A stretch of 64,000 nt of DNA, from positions 166,353 through 230,352 of the forward strand of contig QGHH01000005.1 of NCBI GenBank assembly GCA_003640645.1, written 5' to 3'. The notes under the pieces are model-generated. The model ran no database searches. It saw nothing but the letters and a program-made list of their open reading frames with translations, and was not told the origin of the DNA. The DNA comes from Fredinandcohnia aciditolerans (lineage in GTDB: Bacteria > Bacillota > Bacilli > Bacillales > Bacillaceae_L). The first letter of the stretch is position 1; the number at the start of each line of letters is the position of its first letter. A program made the position numbers and the translations under genes. Below are positions 10,302 to 18,949 of this stretch, one piece after another.

Positions 10302-11249
10302 TTGGAAGAATTGAAAAAAGAAAAACTTGTCGTTCTAATTGGTCCAACCGCAGTTGGAAAGACGAAACTAAGCATAGAACTTGCCAAAAAGCTTAATGCC
10401 GAAATAATAAGTGGAGATTCCATGCAAATTTATAAAGGGATGGATATCGGTACTGCCAAAATCACTAAAGATGAAATGGAAGGGATACCCCACTATCTCA
10501 TTGACATTAAGGAACCACATGAAAGTTTTTCGGTAGCGGAGTTTCAAGAGGTTGTAAGAAAGTTAATAACGGAAATACATAATCGTGGTAAATTACCGAT
10601 GATTGTTGGGGGTACAGGGCTGTATATTCAATCTGTATTATATGATTATCAATTTACAGATGATGCTTCAAACCCTAATTATCGGAATATACTTGAACAA
10701 AAAGTTGCTGAAAGGGGAGTTGAACCTCTTTATCAGGAACTAAAAAAAATAGACCCGGAGAGTGCAGAACGAATTCACCCCAACAATGTAAGAAGAGTCA
10801 TTCGAGCCTTAGAGATTTACAAAACAACTGGGAAAACGATGACCGAATATTTGGAGGGACAGAAGCATGAACTTATCTATGATGTTGCCCTAATTGGATT
10901 AACAATGGAACGAGAGAAATTGTATGATCGCATTAACCATAGGGTTGACTTGATGATAGAGTCAGGGCTGCTTGAAGAGGTAACAAATTTCCATTCTCAA
11001 GGTTTAAGAGATTGTCAATCCATCCAAGCAATTGGCTATAAAGAACTTTATAGTTATTTAGATGGGGCATCATCGCTAGATGAAGCAATCCAACAATTAA
11101 AACAAAATACACGCAGATATGCAAAGCGACAATTGACCTGGTTTCGAAATAAAATGGATGTGAAATGGTTTGATATGTCAGCAAATAATGAGTTTGAAGA
11201 AAAATTTAATGAAATTTATAAATATATAGCAGGAAAGCTAGGAATTTAA
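10302..11249 (+). CDS. miaA: tRNA dimethylallyltransferase MiaA
   Basis: Transfers dimethylallyl to A37 of tRNAs decoding UNN codons, making the i6A substrate of MiaB (2.5 kb). Length 315; P-loop GPTAVGKT at residues 13-20, [18 protein letters not shown] and [14 protein letters not shown] follow, all family hallmarks. The start is a TTG, chosen because it places the P-loop at the usual distance from the N-terminus and no ATG fits. hfq follows by about 95 bases, the miaA-hfq order common in many bacteria. Confidence 0.95.
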   Translation: MEELKKEKLVVLIGPTAVGKTKLSIELAKKLNAEIISGDSMQIYKGMDIGTAKITKDEMEGIPHYLIDIKEPHESFSVAEFQEVVRKLITEIHNRGKLPMIVGGTGLYIQSVLYDYQFTDDASNPNYRNILEQKVAERGVEPLYQELKKIDPESAERIHPNNVRRVIRALEIYKTTGKTMTEYLEGQKHELIYDVALIGLTMEREKLYDRINHRVDLMIESGLLEEVTNFHSQGLRDCQSIQAIGYKELYSYLDGASSLDEAIQQLKQNTRRYAKRQLTWFRNKMDVKWFDMSANNEFEEKFNEIYKYIAGKLGI

Positions 11250-11343
11250 GAGAATAGATAATAATAAGATGTATTCGATTGTCCAAAATTGGGCAATGAC
11301 AGTTTCGGCATTTTGTGCCGAAGATTCTAGAGGAGGACATTTC

Positions 11344-11568
11344 ATGAAACAAGCAATCAATATCCAAGACCAAATTTTAAACACACTACGTAAGGATGGG
11401 ACATTTGTAACTGTATTCTTATTAAATGGATACCAATTACGAGGATTAGTGAAAGGCTTTGATAACTTTACAGTTCTATTAGAAACTGAAGGAAAGCAGC
11501 AGCTTATTTATAAGCACGCAATCTCTACTTTCGCTCCACAAAAAAACATTAAACTTGAGCTTGAATAA
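11344..11568 (+). CDS. hfq: RNA chaperone Hfq
   Basis: Small hexameric Sm-like RNA chaperone, 74 residues as in Bacillus. The Sm1 motif region [19 protein letters not shown] and Sm2 segment YKHAIST are intact. The frame is open further upstream to 11269, but the ATG at 11344 has a GAGGAGG site and gives the family start [10 protein letters not shown]. It lies downstream of miaA and ends in a strong terminator. Confidence 0.97.
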   Translation: MKQAINIQDQILNTLRKDGTFVTVFLLNGYQLRGLVKGFDNFTVLLETEGKQQLIYKHAISTFAPQKNIKLELE

Positions 11569-11574
11569 TATCCG

Positions 11575-11613
11575 AAAAAACAACCTTACTTGTAAAAGTA
11601 AGGTTGTTTTTTT
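11575..11613 (+). terminator. Terminator of hfq
   Basis: AAACAACCTTACTT/AAGTAAGGTTGTTT stem followed by T residues directly after hfq. Confidence 0.9.
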
Positions 11614-11770
11614 CATCTTGTCTAATTTTTCTTCAAGATTTGTAAATTGGCTCATATACATATAGTGTTATGGAATATTTTCCGGGAAAGCGCAATCTTT
11701 GACAAAAAGCAAGAGTCTTTTGTAATAAAAGTGAGAAAATTGTAGAAATAAAAGGGAAATTTAGTTTGCG

Positions 11771-11897
11771 ATCTAGGTCTAGCTCCAGGCGCCATCGGCT
11801 CGAGTCATAAGCCAATCGCTTCTGAAGGTAAAAAGCACCTTCTGTCAGCGCTCGTCTTATGCTTGTCACCGATAGGCGGGCGCCTTGCGCTTTTCTA
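11771..11897. repeat. Dispersed GC-rich intergenic hairpin repeat
   Basis: About 127 bases of foldable DNA between hfq and spoVK. The 5' arm GTCTAGCTCCAGGCGCC (from 11777) pairs with the 3' arm around GATAGGCGGGCGCC. Inner pairings include CATAAG with CTTATG and the hairpin GAAGGT ... ACCTTC. I recall this class (CTAGCTCCAG ... GCGCTTTTC) as very common in Bacillaceae intergenic regions; its function is unknown to me. The 5' end resembles the inverted end of the 35.6-kb repeat. Confidence 0.7.
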
Positions 11898-11916
11898 TAT
11901 TTCCTTGGGCTTTTGT

Positions 11917-11946
11917 CACGAATTTAACCCAACAACGTATAATGTA
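11917..11946 (+). promoter_or_regulatory. Candidate mother-cell sigma promoter of spoVK
   Basis: TATAATGTA at 11938-11946 has one mismatch to CATAnnnTA, with CACG 17 bases upstream, a pattern of SigK/SigE promoters. It also contains a SigA-like TATAAT, so the assignment rests partly on the downstream sporulation gene. Confidence 0.4.
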
Positions 11947-11968
11947 CTGAAATGAGAGGTGAGAGCTC

Positions 11969-12916
11969 TTGGATCAACAACCCATTACAATGAAGAACAA
12001 TGGACAAATAAATGTCGTTTTAAATGGAGAGAAAAAGAAATTAAAAGTACTGCACTCTACATCTAGAGAAGCCATTTCAACGAAAATCCAAACAAAACAT
12101 ACAGCTCTAAAGGAAATAGAGGAAGAAATGAGCGCTCTTGTAGGTATGGATGAAATGAAGAAAATGGTAAAGGAAATCTATGCTTGGATTTATATTAATA
12201 AAAAGCGAGAAGAACAGGGTTTAAAGGCAGGAAAACAAGCCTTACACATGATGTTTAAAGGAAACCCTGGAACAGGTAAGACGACTGTTGCTCGATTATT
12301 AGGAAAATTATTTTTGCAAATGAATGTCCTATCAAAAGGGCATCTCATTGAAGCAGAAAGAGCTGACCTGGTCGGGGAATATATCGGTCATACCGCACAA
12401 AAGACACGGGATTTAATTAAAAAGGCTATTGGTGGCATATTATTCATTGATGAGGCGTATTCTCTAGCTAGAGGTGGAGAAAAGGACTTCGGAAAAGAAG
12501 CTATAGATACGTTAGTTAAACATATGGAAGATAAGCAGCACGAATTTGTTTTGATTTTAGCGGGATACTCAAAAGAAATGGACCATTTCTTATCTTTAAA
12601 TCCAGGATTATATTCTCGTTTTCCACTTGTAATTGATTTTCCGGATTATACCGTTGAACAGTTAATGGAAATTTCAGCAAAAATGATGGTGGAACGTGAA
12701 TATGAATTCAGTCCAGAGGCAGAAAGAAAATTACGTGAGCATTTACTTGCTGTTAAAATGGATTCTTACCCTGGAAAATTTAGTAATGGGCGTTATGTTC
12801 GGAATATCATTGAAAAATCAATTCGAAGTCAAGCAATGAGATTATTAATCGACGATACTTACAGTAAACAGGACCTTCAGACAATTAGAACACAGGACTT
12901 GATTTTCAAAGAATAA
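11969..12916 (+). CDS. spoVK: Stage V sporulation protein K, AAA+ ATPase
   Basis: CbbX/SpoVK-type AAA+ ATPase needed for spore maturation in B. subtilis. Length 315, one AAA domain: Walker A GNPGTGKTT near residue 95, Walker B ILFIDEAYSL, a PGLYSRFP arginine-finger region and GRYVRNIIEKS in the sensor-2 lid. The start is a TTG at 11969 behind GAGAGGTGAGAG; no ATG fits better. Its position between hfq and hflX matches B. subtilis. It is followed by a short terminator. Confidence 0.93.
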   Translation: MDQQPITMKNNGQINVVLNGEKKKLKVLHSTSREAISTKIQTKHTALKEIEEEMSALVGMDEMKKMVKEIYAWIYINKKREEQGLKAGKQALHMMFKGNPGTGKTTVARLLGKLFLQMNVLSKGHLIEAERADLVGEYIGHTAQKTRDLIKKAIGGILFIDEAYSLARGGEKDFGKEAIDTLVKHMEDKQHEFVLILAGYSKEMDHFLSLNPGLYSRFPLVIDFPDYTVEQLMEISAKMMVEREYEFSPEAERKLREHLLAVKMDSYPGKFSNGRYVRNIIEKSIRSQAMRLLIDDTYSKQDLQTIRTQDLIFKE

Positions 12917-12920
12917 ACGT

Positions 12921-12948
12921 GCCGCCTATTATTAGGCGGTTTATTTTA
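12921..12948 (+). terminator. Terminator of spoVK
   Basis: CCGCC-TATTATTA-GGCGG hairpin followed by TTTATTTT. Confidence 0.7.
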
Positions 12949-13027
12949 ATTTCAAAATTGGTATAGTTTCATTATATTTGATATGATAACGTAAGAAAAA
13001 CACCTTCCATGAAAGTAGGTAAATTGA

Positions 13028-14293
13028 TTGGTAAACGAACAAAAGAAAGATATGGAAAAAGCGATACTTGTAGGCTGTCATATTCAAAATGAAGACGAAA
13101 GTCGGTTTGAATACTCGCTCGAAGAATTACAATCACTAACAAAAACAGCCAAGGGCCAAGTGGTAATGACTGTTACGCAAAAGCGTGCAAAAGTCCATCC
13201 TGCTACATACATAGGAAAAGGAAAAGTGGAAGAGTTAGTGCATCTTGAAGAAGAACTAGAGCCAGATGTAATCATTTTTAATGATGAGTTATCCCCAAGC
13301 CAAGTAAGGAATCTATCTGCTAGTCTTCAAGCTAGGGTGATTGATCGTACCCAGCTAATTCTTGACATCTTTGCTTCTAGAGCAAACTCAAAAGAAGGAA
13401 AATTACAGGTAGAATTAGCACAGCTCCAATATCTATTACCCCGATTAACAGGTAAGGGGATTGAATTATCAAGACTTGGAGGTGGAATTGGGACGAGAGG
13501 TCCAGGGGAAACAAAACTGGAGACTGATAGAAGACATATCCATAAGCGGATTGATGATATCAGAAATCAATTATCAGTTATTGTACAGCACAGGGAGCGC
13601 TATCGCGAACGTAGAAAGAAAAATAATACATATCAAATTGCTTTGGTAGGTTATACAAATGCGGGGAAATCGACATTATTTAACAGACTGACTGAGGCAG
13701 ATTCATTTGAAGAAAATTTATTATTTGCGACACTTGACCCAATGACTCGTAAAATGATTCTTCCTTGTGGATTAACTACACTATTAACGGATACAGTAGG
13801 ATTTATTCAAGATTTGCCTACTTCACTAGTAGCTGCGTTTCGCTCTACTTTAGAAGAGGTAAAAGAAGCAGATTTAATTGTTCATGTGGTTGATTCTTCA
13901 AATTCTGATTATTTTAATCATGAAAAAACAGTATTGAAGCTTTTGGATGAACTAGGTGTTGAATCAATTCCGATTCTGACTCTTTATAATAAAAAAGATA
14001 AAGTTCACCCTGATTTTGTTCCTTCGTCAACATCTAAATCCATTTTAGTCAGTGCATTTGATGAAAATGATTTAGTGGTAATTAAGACAAGGGTAGAGGA
14101 TTCAATGATTGAGGAGATGAAAGAATACCAGGTATCTCTACCTAGCTCGGAAGGTAGACTATTAGCACATTTAAAACAAGAAACGATTTTGAAAGAACTG
14201 CGTTACAATGAGGAAGCGGAAAAATACGATTGCACTGGTTTTATTTTTCCTAGTCACTCATTAAATGGACAACTAGACGATTTTCAATCATAA
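13028..14293 (+). CDS. hflX: GTPase HflX
   Basis: Ribosome-associated GTPase that splits stalled or idle 70S ribosomes. Length 421. The N-terminal HflX domain includes [31 protein letters not shown] and the glycine-rich [18 protein letters not shown]. The Ras-like G domain has G1 GYTNAGKST (near residue 207), G3 DTVGF and G4 NKKD. The start is a TTG at 13028 about 5 bases after GTAGGT. ynbB follows by 13 bases, so they form an operon as in B. subtilis (ynbA-ynbB). Confidence 0.96.
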   Translation: MVNEQKKDMEKAILVGCHIQNEDESRFEYSLEELQSLTKTAKGQVVMTVTQKRAKVHPATYIGKGKVEELVHLEEELEPDVIIFNDELSPSQVRNLSASLQARVIDRTQLILDIFASRANSKEGKLQVELAQLQYLLPRLTGKGIELSRLGGGIGTRGPGETKLETDRRHIHKRIDDIRNQLSVIVQHRERYRERRKKNNTYQIALVGYTNAGKSTLFNRLTEADSFEENLLFATLDPMTRKMILPCGLTTLLTDTVGFIQDLPTSLVAAFRSTLEEVKEADLIVHVVDSSNSDYFNHEKTVLKLLDELGVESIPILTLYNKKDKVHPDFVPSSTSKSILVSAFDENDLVVIKTRVEDSMIEEMKEYQVSLPSSEGRLLAHLKQETILKELRYNEEAEKYDCTGFIFPSHSLNGQLDDFQS

Positions 14294-14306
14294 AGGGGAA
14301 AACATC

Positions 14307-15587
14307 ATGTTTACAGAATTAGATTATGGTAAACTAATTTCGGAATTAGTTGAAGAAACCGAACAAGAAATTAAAGAGGTACATACAAAGATTGATAAAA
14401 ATATTGATTACAATCAATATCAAGTATTAAAAAGCTTCCAAGATAATCGAGTAAGTGATTCTCACTTCATTCCCTCAACAGGCTATGGCTATGATGATAT
14501 TGGAAGAGATACATTGGAAGCGGTGTACGCCCATATTTTCGGGGCTGAAGCAGCGCTTGTACGTCCACAAATTATTTCAGGGACTCATGCCATTTCGATT
14601 GCATTGTTTGGTGTGTTGCGACCGAATGATGAATTGCTATATATTACAGGAAATCCATATGATACTTTAGAAGAGATTGTAGGCATTAGAGGTACAGGAA
14701 ATGGATCTTTAAAGGAGTTTCATATTGGTTATAATACAGTCGATCTAACACCTGAAGGAAGACCTGACTTTGAAGCAATTAAAAATGCTATTCATGAAAA
14801 TACAAAAATGATTGGAATTCAGCGTTCAAAAGGATATGCAACAAGACCTTCCTTCACGATTACAGAAATAAAAGAAATGATCCAGTTCGTCAAAGAAATC
14901 AAGCCTGATGTTGTTGTTTTTGTTGATAATTGTTATGGTGAATTCGTTGAATTACAAGAACCATGTCATGTTGGAGCTGATTTAATTGCCGGTTCGCTTA
15001 TTAAAAATCCAGGAGGCGGACTTGCAAAAACTGGCGGATATTTAGTGGGAAAAAAAGATCTTGTTGATGCATGTTCATATCGAATGACATCCCCTGGCAT
15101 TGGAGCAGAGGCAGGGGCATCACTTTATTCTCTGCAGGAAATGTATCAGGGATTATTCCTTGCACCACATATTGTGGGACAAGCGTTAAAAGGAGCCGTA
15201 TTTACAGCTGCGATTTTAGAAAAAATCGGTCTGAAAACAGAGCCAAGCTGGAATAGTGAAAGAACAGATTTAATTCAATCTGTTCAATTTGATAACAAAG
15301 ATATGATGGTTTCCTTCTGTCAAGCAATCCAATATGCTTCTCCTATAAACTCACACGTAACGCCATATCCAAGTTATATGCCGGGGTATGAGGATGACGT
15401 GATCATGGCAGCAGGAACGTTTATTCAAGGTGCTAGCATTGAATTAACAGCGGATGGTCCAACACGTCCTCCATATGTTGCATATGTACAAGGTGGACTT
15501 ACATATTCTCATGTGAAAATTGCCATTTGTCTTGCGCTTAACCAACTGCTTACCAAACAACTAATTTCAATAAAAAATGAGGATTAA
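14307..15587 (+). CDS. ynbB: Methionine gamma-lyase/aluminium-resistance family PLP enzyme (YnbB)
   Basis: Fold-type I PLP enzyme of the YnbB family, often annotated as methionine gamma-lyase family or aluminium resistance protein; its physiological substrate is not established. Length 426. The PLP aspartate region is VVVFVDNCYGEF, and the Schiff-base lysine is most likely in GSLIKNPGGGLAKTGGY. Translation starts at an ATG 13 bases after hflX, behind AAAGGGGA. It is followed by a small terminator ahead of the glnR control region. Confidence 0.88.
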   Translation: MFTELDYGKLISELVEETEQEIKEVHTKIDKNIDYNQYQVLKSFQDNRVSDSHFIPSTGYGYDDIGRDTLEAVYAHIFGAEAALVRPQIISGTHAISIALFGVLRPNDELLYITGNPYDTLEEIVGIRGTGNGSLKEFHIGYNTVDLTPEGRPDFEAIKNAIHENTKMIGIQRSKGYATRPSFTITEIKEMIQFVKEIKPDVVVFVDNCYGEFVELQEPCHVGADLIAGSLIKNPGGGLAKTGGYLVGKKDLVDACSYRMTSPGIGAEAGASLYSLQEMYQGLFLAPHIVGQALKGAVFTAAILEKIGLKTEPSWNSERTDLIQSVQFDNKDMMVSFCQAIQYASPINSHVTPYPSYMPGYEDDVIMAAGTFIQGASIELTADGPTRPPYVAYVQGGLTYSHVKIAICLALNQLLTKQLISIKNED

Positions 15588-15603
15588 ACTCCTCTTTTTT
15601 TAT
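15579..15603 (+). terminator. Terminator of hflX-ynbB
   Basis: GAGGA-TTAAAC-TCCTC stem with a following T run; the 5' arm overlaps the ynbB stop codon. Confidence 0.75.
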
Positions 15604-15614
15604 ATGAATTTTCA

Positions 15615-15631
15615 TGTTATGTTTTCTAACA
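15615..15631 (+). promoter_or_regulatory. GlnR/TnrA operator 1 of glnRA
   Basis: TGTTATGTTTTCTAACA is a perfect TGTNA-N7-TNACA palindrome, the GlnR/TnrA consensus, placed just upstream of the -35. Known: GlnR bound to feedback-inhibited glutamine synthetase represses glnRA under nitrogen excess. Confidence 0.93.
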
Positions 15632-15636
15632 TTAGG

Positions 15637-15665
15637 TTGACAGATAATCTAACATCATATAATAT
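15637..15665 (+). promoter_or_regulatory. glnRA promoter with overlapping second GlnR operator
   Basis: A perfect -35 TTGACA (15637-15642) is 17 bases from TAATAT, or 15 from TATAAT. A second GlnR half-site pair, TGACA-N7-TAACA at 15638-15654, has one mismatch to consensus and covers the -35 and spacer. Its start is 23 bases from that of operator 1, about two helical turns, the arrangement known from B. subtilis glnRA. Confidence 0.85.
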
Positions 15666-15697
15666 TAACTTATTCATTGCGAAAAGGAGGATCCCAT

Positions 15698-16099
15698 ATG
15701 AGTGATGAAATTCGACGTTCCATGCCACTCTTTCCGATTGGAATTGTCATGCAATTAACTGAATTATCTGCAAGGCAAATTCGCTATTATGAGGAAAATG
15801 GTTTGATTTCTCCAGCAAGAACTGAAACAAATCGAAGACTATACTCATTTAATGACGTTGATCGATTACTTGAAATAAAAAGCTTGATCGAACAAAAGGT
15901 CAATTTGGCAGGAATTAAACAAATATTCGCAGTCCGTAATTCAGGACAAGTTGCGGAAGAAAAACCTGTTGAGCCTGTGAAACAGGAAATATCTAATTCT
16001 GAGCTGAGAAAACTTTTAAGAAATGAATTATTGCAAGCCGGAAGATTTAAAAAGCAGTCAGGTCCGCATCATAATGATATGTCGAGATTTTTTCATTAA
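15698..16099 (+). CDS. glnR: Nitrogen regulator GlnR (MerR family)
   Basis: MerR-family repressor of glnRA and other nitrogen genes. With the start at ATG 15698 (after AAAAGGAGG) it has 133 residues and the canonical N-terminus [20 protein letters not shown]; an in-frame extension to 15677 has no support. The winged helix covers [19 protein letters not shown]. The C-terminal tail, ending MSRFFH, is the part that senses the glutamine synthetase complex in B. subtilis. It is first in the glnR-glnA operon and autoregulated through the two upstream operators. Confidence 0.96.
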   Translation: MSDEIRRSMPLFPIGIVMQLTELSARQIRYYEENGLISPARTETNRRLYSFNDVDRLLEIKSLIEQKVNLAGIKQIFAVRNSGQVAEEKPVEPVKQEISNSELRKLLRNELLQAGRFKKQSGPHHNDMSRFFH

Positions 16100-16152
16100 T
16101 AGCTTATTGATTACAAAACTATACTTACAACTAGGTTTGGGGAGGAAACACA

Positions 16153-17487
16153 ATGTCCAAATATACGAAAGATGATATTTTTCGTTTAGCAAAAGAAGAG
16201 AATGTAAAATTTATTCGTTTACAATTTACAGATATTCTTGGAACAATTAAAAACGTTGAAATTCCCGTAAGTCAATTAGAAAAAGCATTGAGCAATAAAA
16301 TGATGTTTGATGGCTCTTCAATCGAAGGCTTTGTTCGTATCGAAGAATCAGATATGTACCTATATCCAGATTTAAATACATGGGTAGTTTTCCCGTGGAC
16401 TGCAGAAAAAGGGAAGGTTGCTCGTTTAATTTGTGATATTCATAATGCAGATGGTACTCCATTCGAAGGGGACCCTCGTAACAACTTAAAGAGAGTCTTG
16501 AAAGAAATGGAAGAACTAGGTTTTACGAATTTCAATCTTGGCCCTGAACCTGAATTTTTCTTATTTAAGTTAAATGAAAAAGGTGAACCAACACTTGAAC
16601 TTAACGATAATGGTGGTTACTTTGACTTAGCGCCAACAGACCTTGGTGAAAACTGCCGCCGTGATATCGTATTAGAGCTTGAGGAAATGGGATTTGAAAT
16701 TGAGGCTTCTCACCATGAGGTTGCACCTGGACAACACGAAATTGATTTTAAATACGAGGATGCTTTAACAGCGTGTGATGAAATTCAGACCTTTAAGCTT
16801 GTTGTAAAAACAATTGCTCGTAAACATGGTTTACATGCAACCTTTATGCCAAAACCATTGTTTGGAGTAGCGGGTTCAGGAATGCACTGTAACCTATCCT
16901 TATTCAAAGGTGCGGAAAATGCATTCTTTGATCCAAATGCGGATCTACAATTAAGTGAGGATGCCAGACATTTTATTGCGGGTATTTTAAAGCATGCGCC
17001 TAATTTTACAGCTGTTACAAATCCAACTGTAAACTCATATAAACGACTAGTACCTGGTTATGAAGCACCTTGTTATGTGGCTTGGTCTGCTCAAAATAGA
17101 AGTCCACTTGTTCGAATCCCGGCTTCACGTGGTTTAAGCACACGTGTCGAGGTGCGTTCAGTTGACCCAGCAGCAAACCCTTATATGGCAATGGCTGTAT
17201 TATTAGCTGCAGGATTAGATGGTATCAAAAACAAATTGACACCACCAGCACCTGTTGACAGAAATATCTATGTGATGAATAAAGAAGAGCGTAATGAAGC
17301 GGGCATTGTGGATTTACCACCAACTTTATCTCTTGCATTGGATATGCTTAAGCAGGATGAAGTGTTAATCAAAGCATTAGGCGGACATCTGTTCGAACAC
17401 TTTATTGAAGCAAAAGAGATCGAATGGGATATGTTCCGTACCCAGGTTCATCCATGGGAGAGAGAGCAATACATGACTATGTATTAA
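16153..17487 (+). CDS. glnA: Glutamine synthetase, type I-alpha
   Basis: Makes glutamine from glutamate, ammonia and ATP, and acts as co-regulator of GlnR and TnrA. Length 444, the short Firmicute I-alpha form without the adenylylation loop. Signatures: FDGSSIEGF near residue 53, the ATP region with [11 protein letters not shown], the glutamate flap-proximal [19 protein letters not shown], and [12 protein letters not shown]. It lies 53 bases after glnR with an AGGAGG-type site and no promoter between, so it is the second operon gene. Strong terminator downstream. Confidence 0.98.
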   Translation: MSKYTKDDIFRLAKEENVKFIRLQFTDILGTIKNVEIPVSQLEKALSNKMMFDGSSIEGFVRIEESDMYLYPDLNTWVVFPWTAEKGKVARLICDIHNADGTPFEGDPRNNLKRVLKEMEELGFTNFNLGPEPEFFLFKLNEKGEPTLELNDNGGYFDLAPTDLGENCRRDIVLELEEMGFEIEASHHEVAPGQHEIDFKYEDALTACDEIQTFKLVVKTIARKHGLHATFMPKPLFGVAGSGMHCNLSLFKGAENAFFDPNADLQLSEDARHFIAGILKHAPNFTAVTNPTVNSYKRLVPGYEAPCYVAWSAQNRSPLVRIPASRGLSTRVEVRSVDPAANPYMAMAVLLAAGLDGIKNKLTPPAPVDRNIYVMNKEERNEAGIVDLPPTLSLALDMLKQDEVLIKALGGHLFEHFIEAKEIEWDMFRTQVHPWEREQYMTMY

Positions 17488-17496
17488 TAAATGAAT

Positions 17497-17529
17497 CCTT
17501 AACACATCCACGTGTTAAGGGTTTTTTTG
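17497..17529 (+). terminator. Terminator of glnRA
   Basis: CCTTAACAC-ATCCAC-GTGTTAAGG stem followed by G and seven T residues. Confidence 0.9.
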
Positions 17530-17535
17530 CTAATA

Positions 17536-17572
17536 AAAAGGGAACATTTCATTTAGAAATGTTCCTTTTTGA
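17536..17572 (-). terminator. Terminator of lexA
   Basis: Inverted repeat AAAAAGGGAACATTTC/GAAATGTTCCTTTTT with T-rich ends in both directions; it lies right after the lexA stop on the minus strand, between the two convergent genes. Confidence 0.8.
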
Positions 17573-17574
17573 GA

Positions 17575-18201
17575 TTAATGAATTGTACGGTATACGCCAA
17601 TAACTTTTCCTAATATGACTACGTTTTTAAGGATGATCGGTTCGAGCATTGAGTTCTCAGGTTGCAAGCGGATATGGTCTTTTTCTTTAAAGAAACGTTT
17701 TACAGTCGCTTCATCTTCCTCTGTCATTGCAACAACAATATCCCCATTGTTCGCTGAATGCTGTTGTCTGACAATCACATAGTCTCCGTCAAGAATCCCC
17801 GCTTCGATCATACTATCCCCCATTATCTCAAGCATAAAAATTTGGTCATCATGGGCAGCAAAACGATCAGGTAATGGGAAGTACTCTTCAATATTTTCCA
17901 CAGCTGTAATTGGTTGTCCTGCAGTAACTTTACCTATGACTGGGACATTCACAACGTTTGCAGTTGGAATTGTTTCATTTTCGTCAACCTGTAAAATTTC
18001 AATCGCGCGAGGTTTAGTAGGGTCTCTTCGAATCAAGCCTTTGCTTTCAAGTCTGGACAAATGTCCGTGTACTGTTGAACTTGATGCTAAACCAACAGCC
18101 TCCCCAATTTCCCTTACGGAAGGTGGGTAGCCCTTTTCTTTAACTTCTTGTTTTATGTAATTCAATATATCCTGCTGTCTTTTAGAAAGCTTCGTTGTCA
18201 T
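17575..18201 (-). CDS. lexA: SOS repressor LexA
   Basis: Transcriptional repressor of the SOS regulon that self-cleaves when stimulated by RecA filaments. Length 208. The N-terminal winged helix ([32 protein letters not shown]) is followed by the Ala-Gly cleavage site in GKVTAGQPI. The catalytic Ser lies in [16 protein letters not shown] and the Lys in EATVKRFF. It is divergent from the yneA-position gene, and a LexA box overlaps its own -35, so it is autoregulated. Confidence 0.97.
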   Translation of the reverse strand: MTTKLSKRQQDILNYIKQEVKEKGYPPSVREIGEAVGLASSSTVHGHLSRLESKGLIRRDPTKPRAIEILQVDENETIPTANVVNVPVIGKVTAGQPITAVENIEEYFPLPDRFAAHDDQIFMLEIMGDSMIEAGILDGDYVIVRQQHSANNGDIVVAMTEEDEATVKRFFKEKDHIRLQPENSMLEPIILKNVVILGKVIGVYRTIH

Positions 18202-18281
18202 CTTCGCTCATCCCCTTGCACTAATATTATATATGTATTTAAATCCTCTCTTCGATCTCACGGTTCAGGTGACCTAGTAAT

Positions 18282-18288
18282 TTCGACA
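18282..18288 (-). promoter_or_regulatory. Spo0A-box heptamer in the lexA leader
   Basis: TTCGACA on the plus strand is the reverse complement of the 0A box TGTCGAA. It lies about 80 bases upstream of the lexA start, downstream of the lexA -10. A single heptamer can occur by chance. Confidence 0.25.
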
Positions 18289-18309
18289 AATACCGAATTT
18301 CTTAAGTTG

Positions 18310-18338
18310 AGTATAGCATGTTTTACTAGATTATACAA
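18310..18338 (-). promoter_or_regulatory. lexA promoter
   Basis: On the minus strand, -35 TTGTAT (18333-18338) and -10 TATACT (18310-18315) are separated by 17 bases. A LexA box covers the -35. Confidence 0.7.
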
Positions 18339-18349
18339 ACATAAGTTCG
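18336..18349. promoter_or_regulatory. LexA box 1 (lexA promoter)
   Basis: CAAACATAAGTTCG matches the Bacillus SOS consensus CGAAC-N4-GTTCG with one mismatch and overlaps the -35 of lexA. Confidence 0.8.
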
Positions 18350-18357
18350 AATTTTTG

Positions 18358-18387
18358 TTGACACAAAACAAACGTTCGGTCTATAAT
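18358..18387 (+). promoter_or_regulatory. Promoter of the yneA-position gene with LexA box 2
   Basis: Strong SigA promoter: TTGACA (18358-18363), 18-base spacer, TATAAT (18382-18387). A degenerate LexA box (AAAACAAACGTTCG, 18365-18378, intact right half) fills the spacer, so LexA bound here would block polymerase. Confidence 0.8.
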
Positions 18388-18401
18388 GAAAATATAAAAT
18401 A

Positions 18402-18415
18402 CGAACAAACATTCT
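18402..18415. promoter_or_regulatory. LexA box 3
   Basis: CGAACAAACATTCT has an intact left half and two mismatches in the right half of the consensus. It sits just downstream of the -10, before the ribosome site of the small ORF. The triple-box layout resembles lexA-yneA in B. subtilis. Confidence 0.65.
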
Positions 18416-18432
18416 ATAGGAGTGAAATAAAG

Positions 18433-18519
18433 ATGTTAAGGAAATTACAAGGCGGATTTATCTATTATGTACTATTTGTTTTATTAAGTATGGGAATGGT
18501 TATTATTAGTGCAAGCTAA
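18433..18519 (+). CDS. SOS-controlled 28-residue membrane peptide in the yneA position
   Basis: Encodes only 28 residues: a short basic N-terminus (MLRKLQGG) and one hydrophobic helix (IYYVLFVLLSMGMVIISA), then a TAA stop. AGGAG lies 10 bases before the ATG. It occupies the slot of yneA, the SOS-induced division inhibitor, which normally has an N-terminal membrane helix plus a LysM domain and about 105 residues; no LysM-coding sequence follows in any frame before ynzC, and yneB is also missing. The strong promoter with LexA boxes implies SOS induction. It may be a reduced YneA still acting through its membrane helix, or an unrelated micropeptide. Function is inferred from context only. Confidence 0.65.
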   Translation: MLRKLQGGFIYYVLFVLLSMGMVIISAS

Positions 18520-18606
18520 ATGCGTAATGTGGATGACTTGTAAAATATCTTTTCATCTAGTACTATGAACTATGATTTAGAAAAGAATAAGCAAGGAGTA
18601 AAAATT

Positions 18607-18837
18607 ATGCTTTCAAAAGATAAAATCGATCGGATCAATGCTCTTGCAAAAAAAGCGAAGACAGTTGGTCTTACGGATAAAGAAAAAGAAGAACAGCAAG
18701 AGCTTAGACAAGAGTATCTACGTGTTTTTAGAAGTTCAATGACTAATACATTACATTCTGTAAAAGTTGTTGATCCTGAGGGTAATGATGTAACCCCAGA
18801 AAAACTGAAAAATAGTAAGCGGAAAAGATTGCATTAA
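18607..18837 (+). CDS. ynzC: DUF896 family protein YnzC
   Basis: Small cytoplasmic protein of the DUF896 family, 76 residues, function unknown; in B. subtilis ynzC is the third gene of the SOS-regulated yneA-yneB-ynzC operon. The family core [31 protein letters not shown] is a helical hairpin. An in-frame ATG at 18565 exists, but the ATG at 18607 has AAGGAG and the usual N-terminus. It lies 87 bases after the SOS peptide and may be read from the same promoter. Followed by a terminator. Confidence 0.92.
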   Translation: MLSKDKIDRINALAKKAKTVGLTDKEKEEQQELRQEYLRVFRSSMTNTLHSVKVVDPEGNDVTPEKLKNSKRKRLH

Positions 18838-18840
18838 TAA

Positions 18841-18875
18841 AGAATACATAGATTTCTATGTATTCTTTTTTTTTG
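18841..18875 (+). terminator. Terminator of ynzC
   Basis: AGAATACATAGA/TCTATGTATTCT perfect stem followed by nine T residues. Confidence 0.92.
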
Positions 18876-18949
18876 TGCATACTATCAATGAAAGAACTGC
18901 TATGTTTTATGTTAGTTCGTTAGAAACTCTTGAAAGGATGTTTATTTTT

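Noticed and set aside
18148-18432. Long open frame upstream of and in phase with the SOS peptide
   Set aside because: It runs through the lexA coding start, both promoters and the LexA boxes; no ribosome site, no similarity to YneA. The ATG at 18433 has AGGAG.
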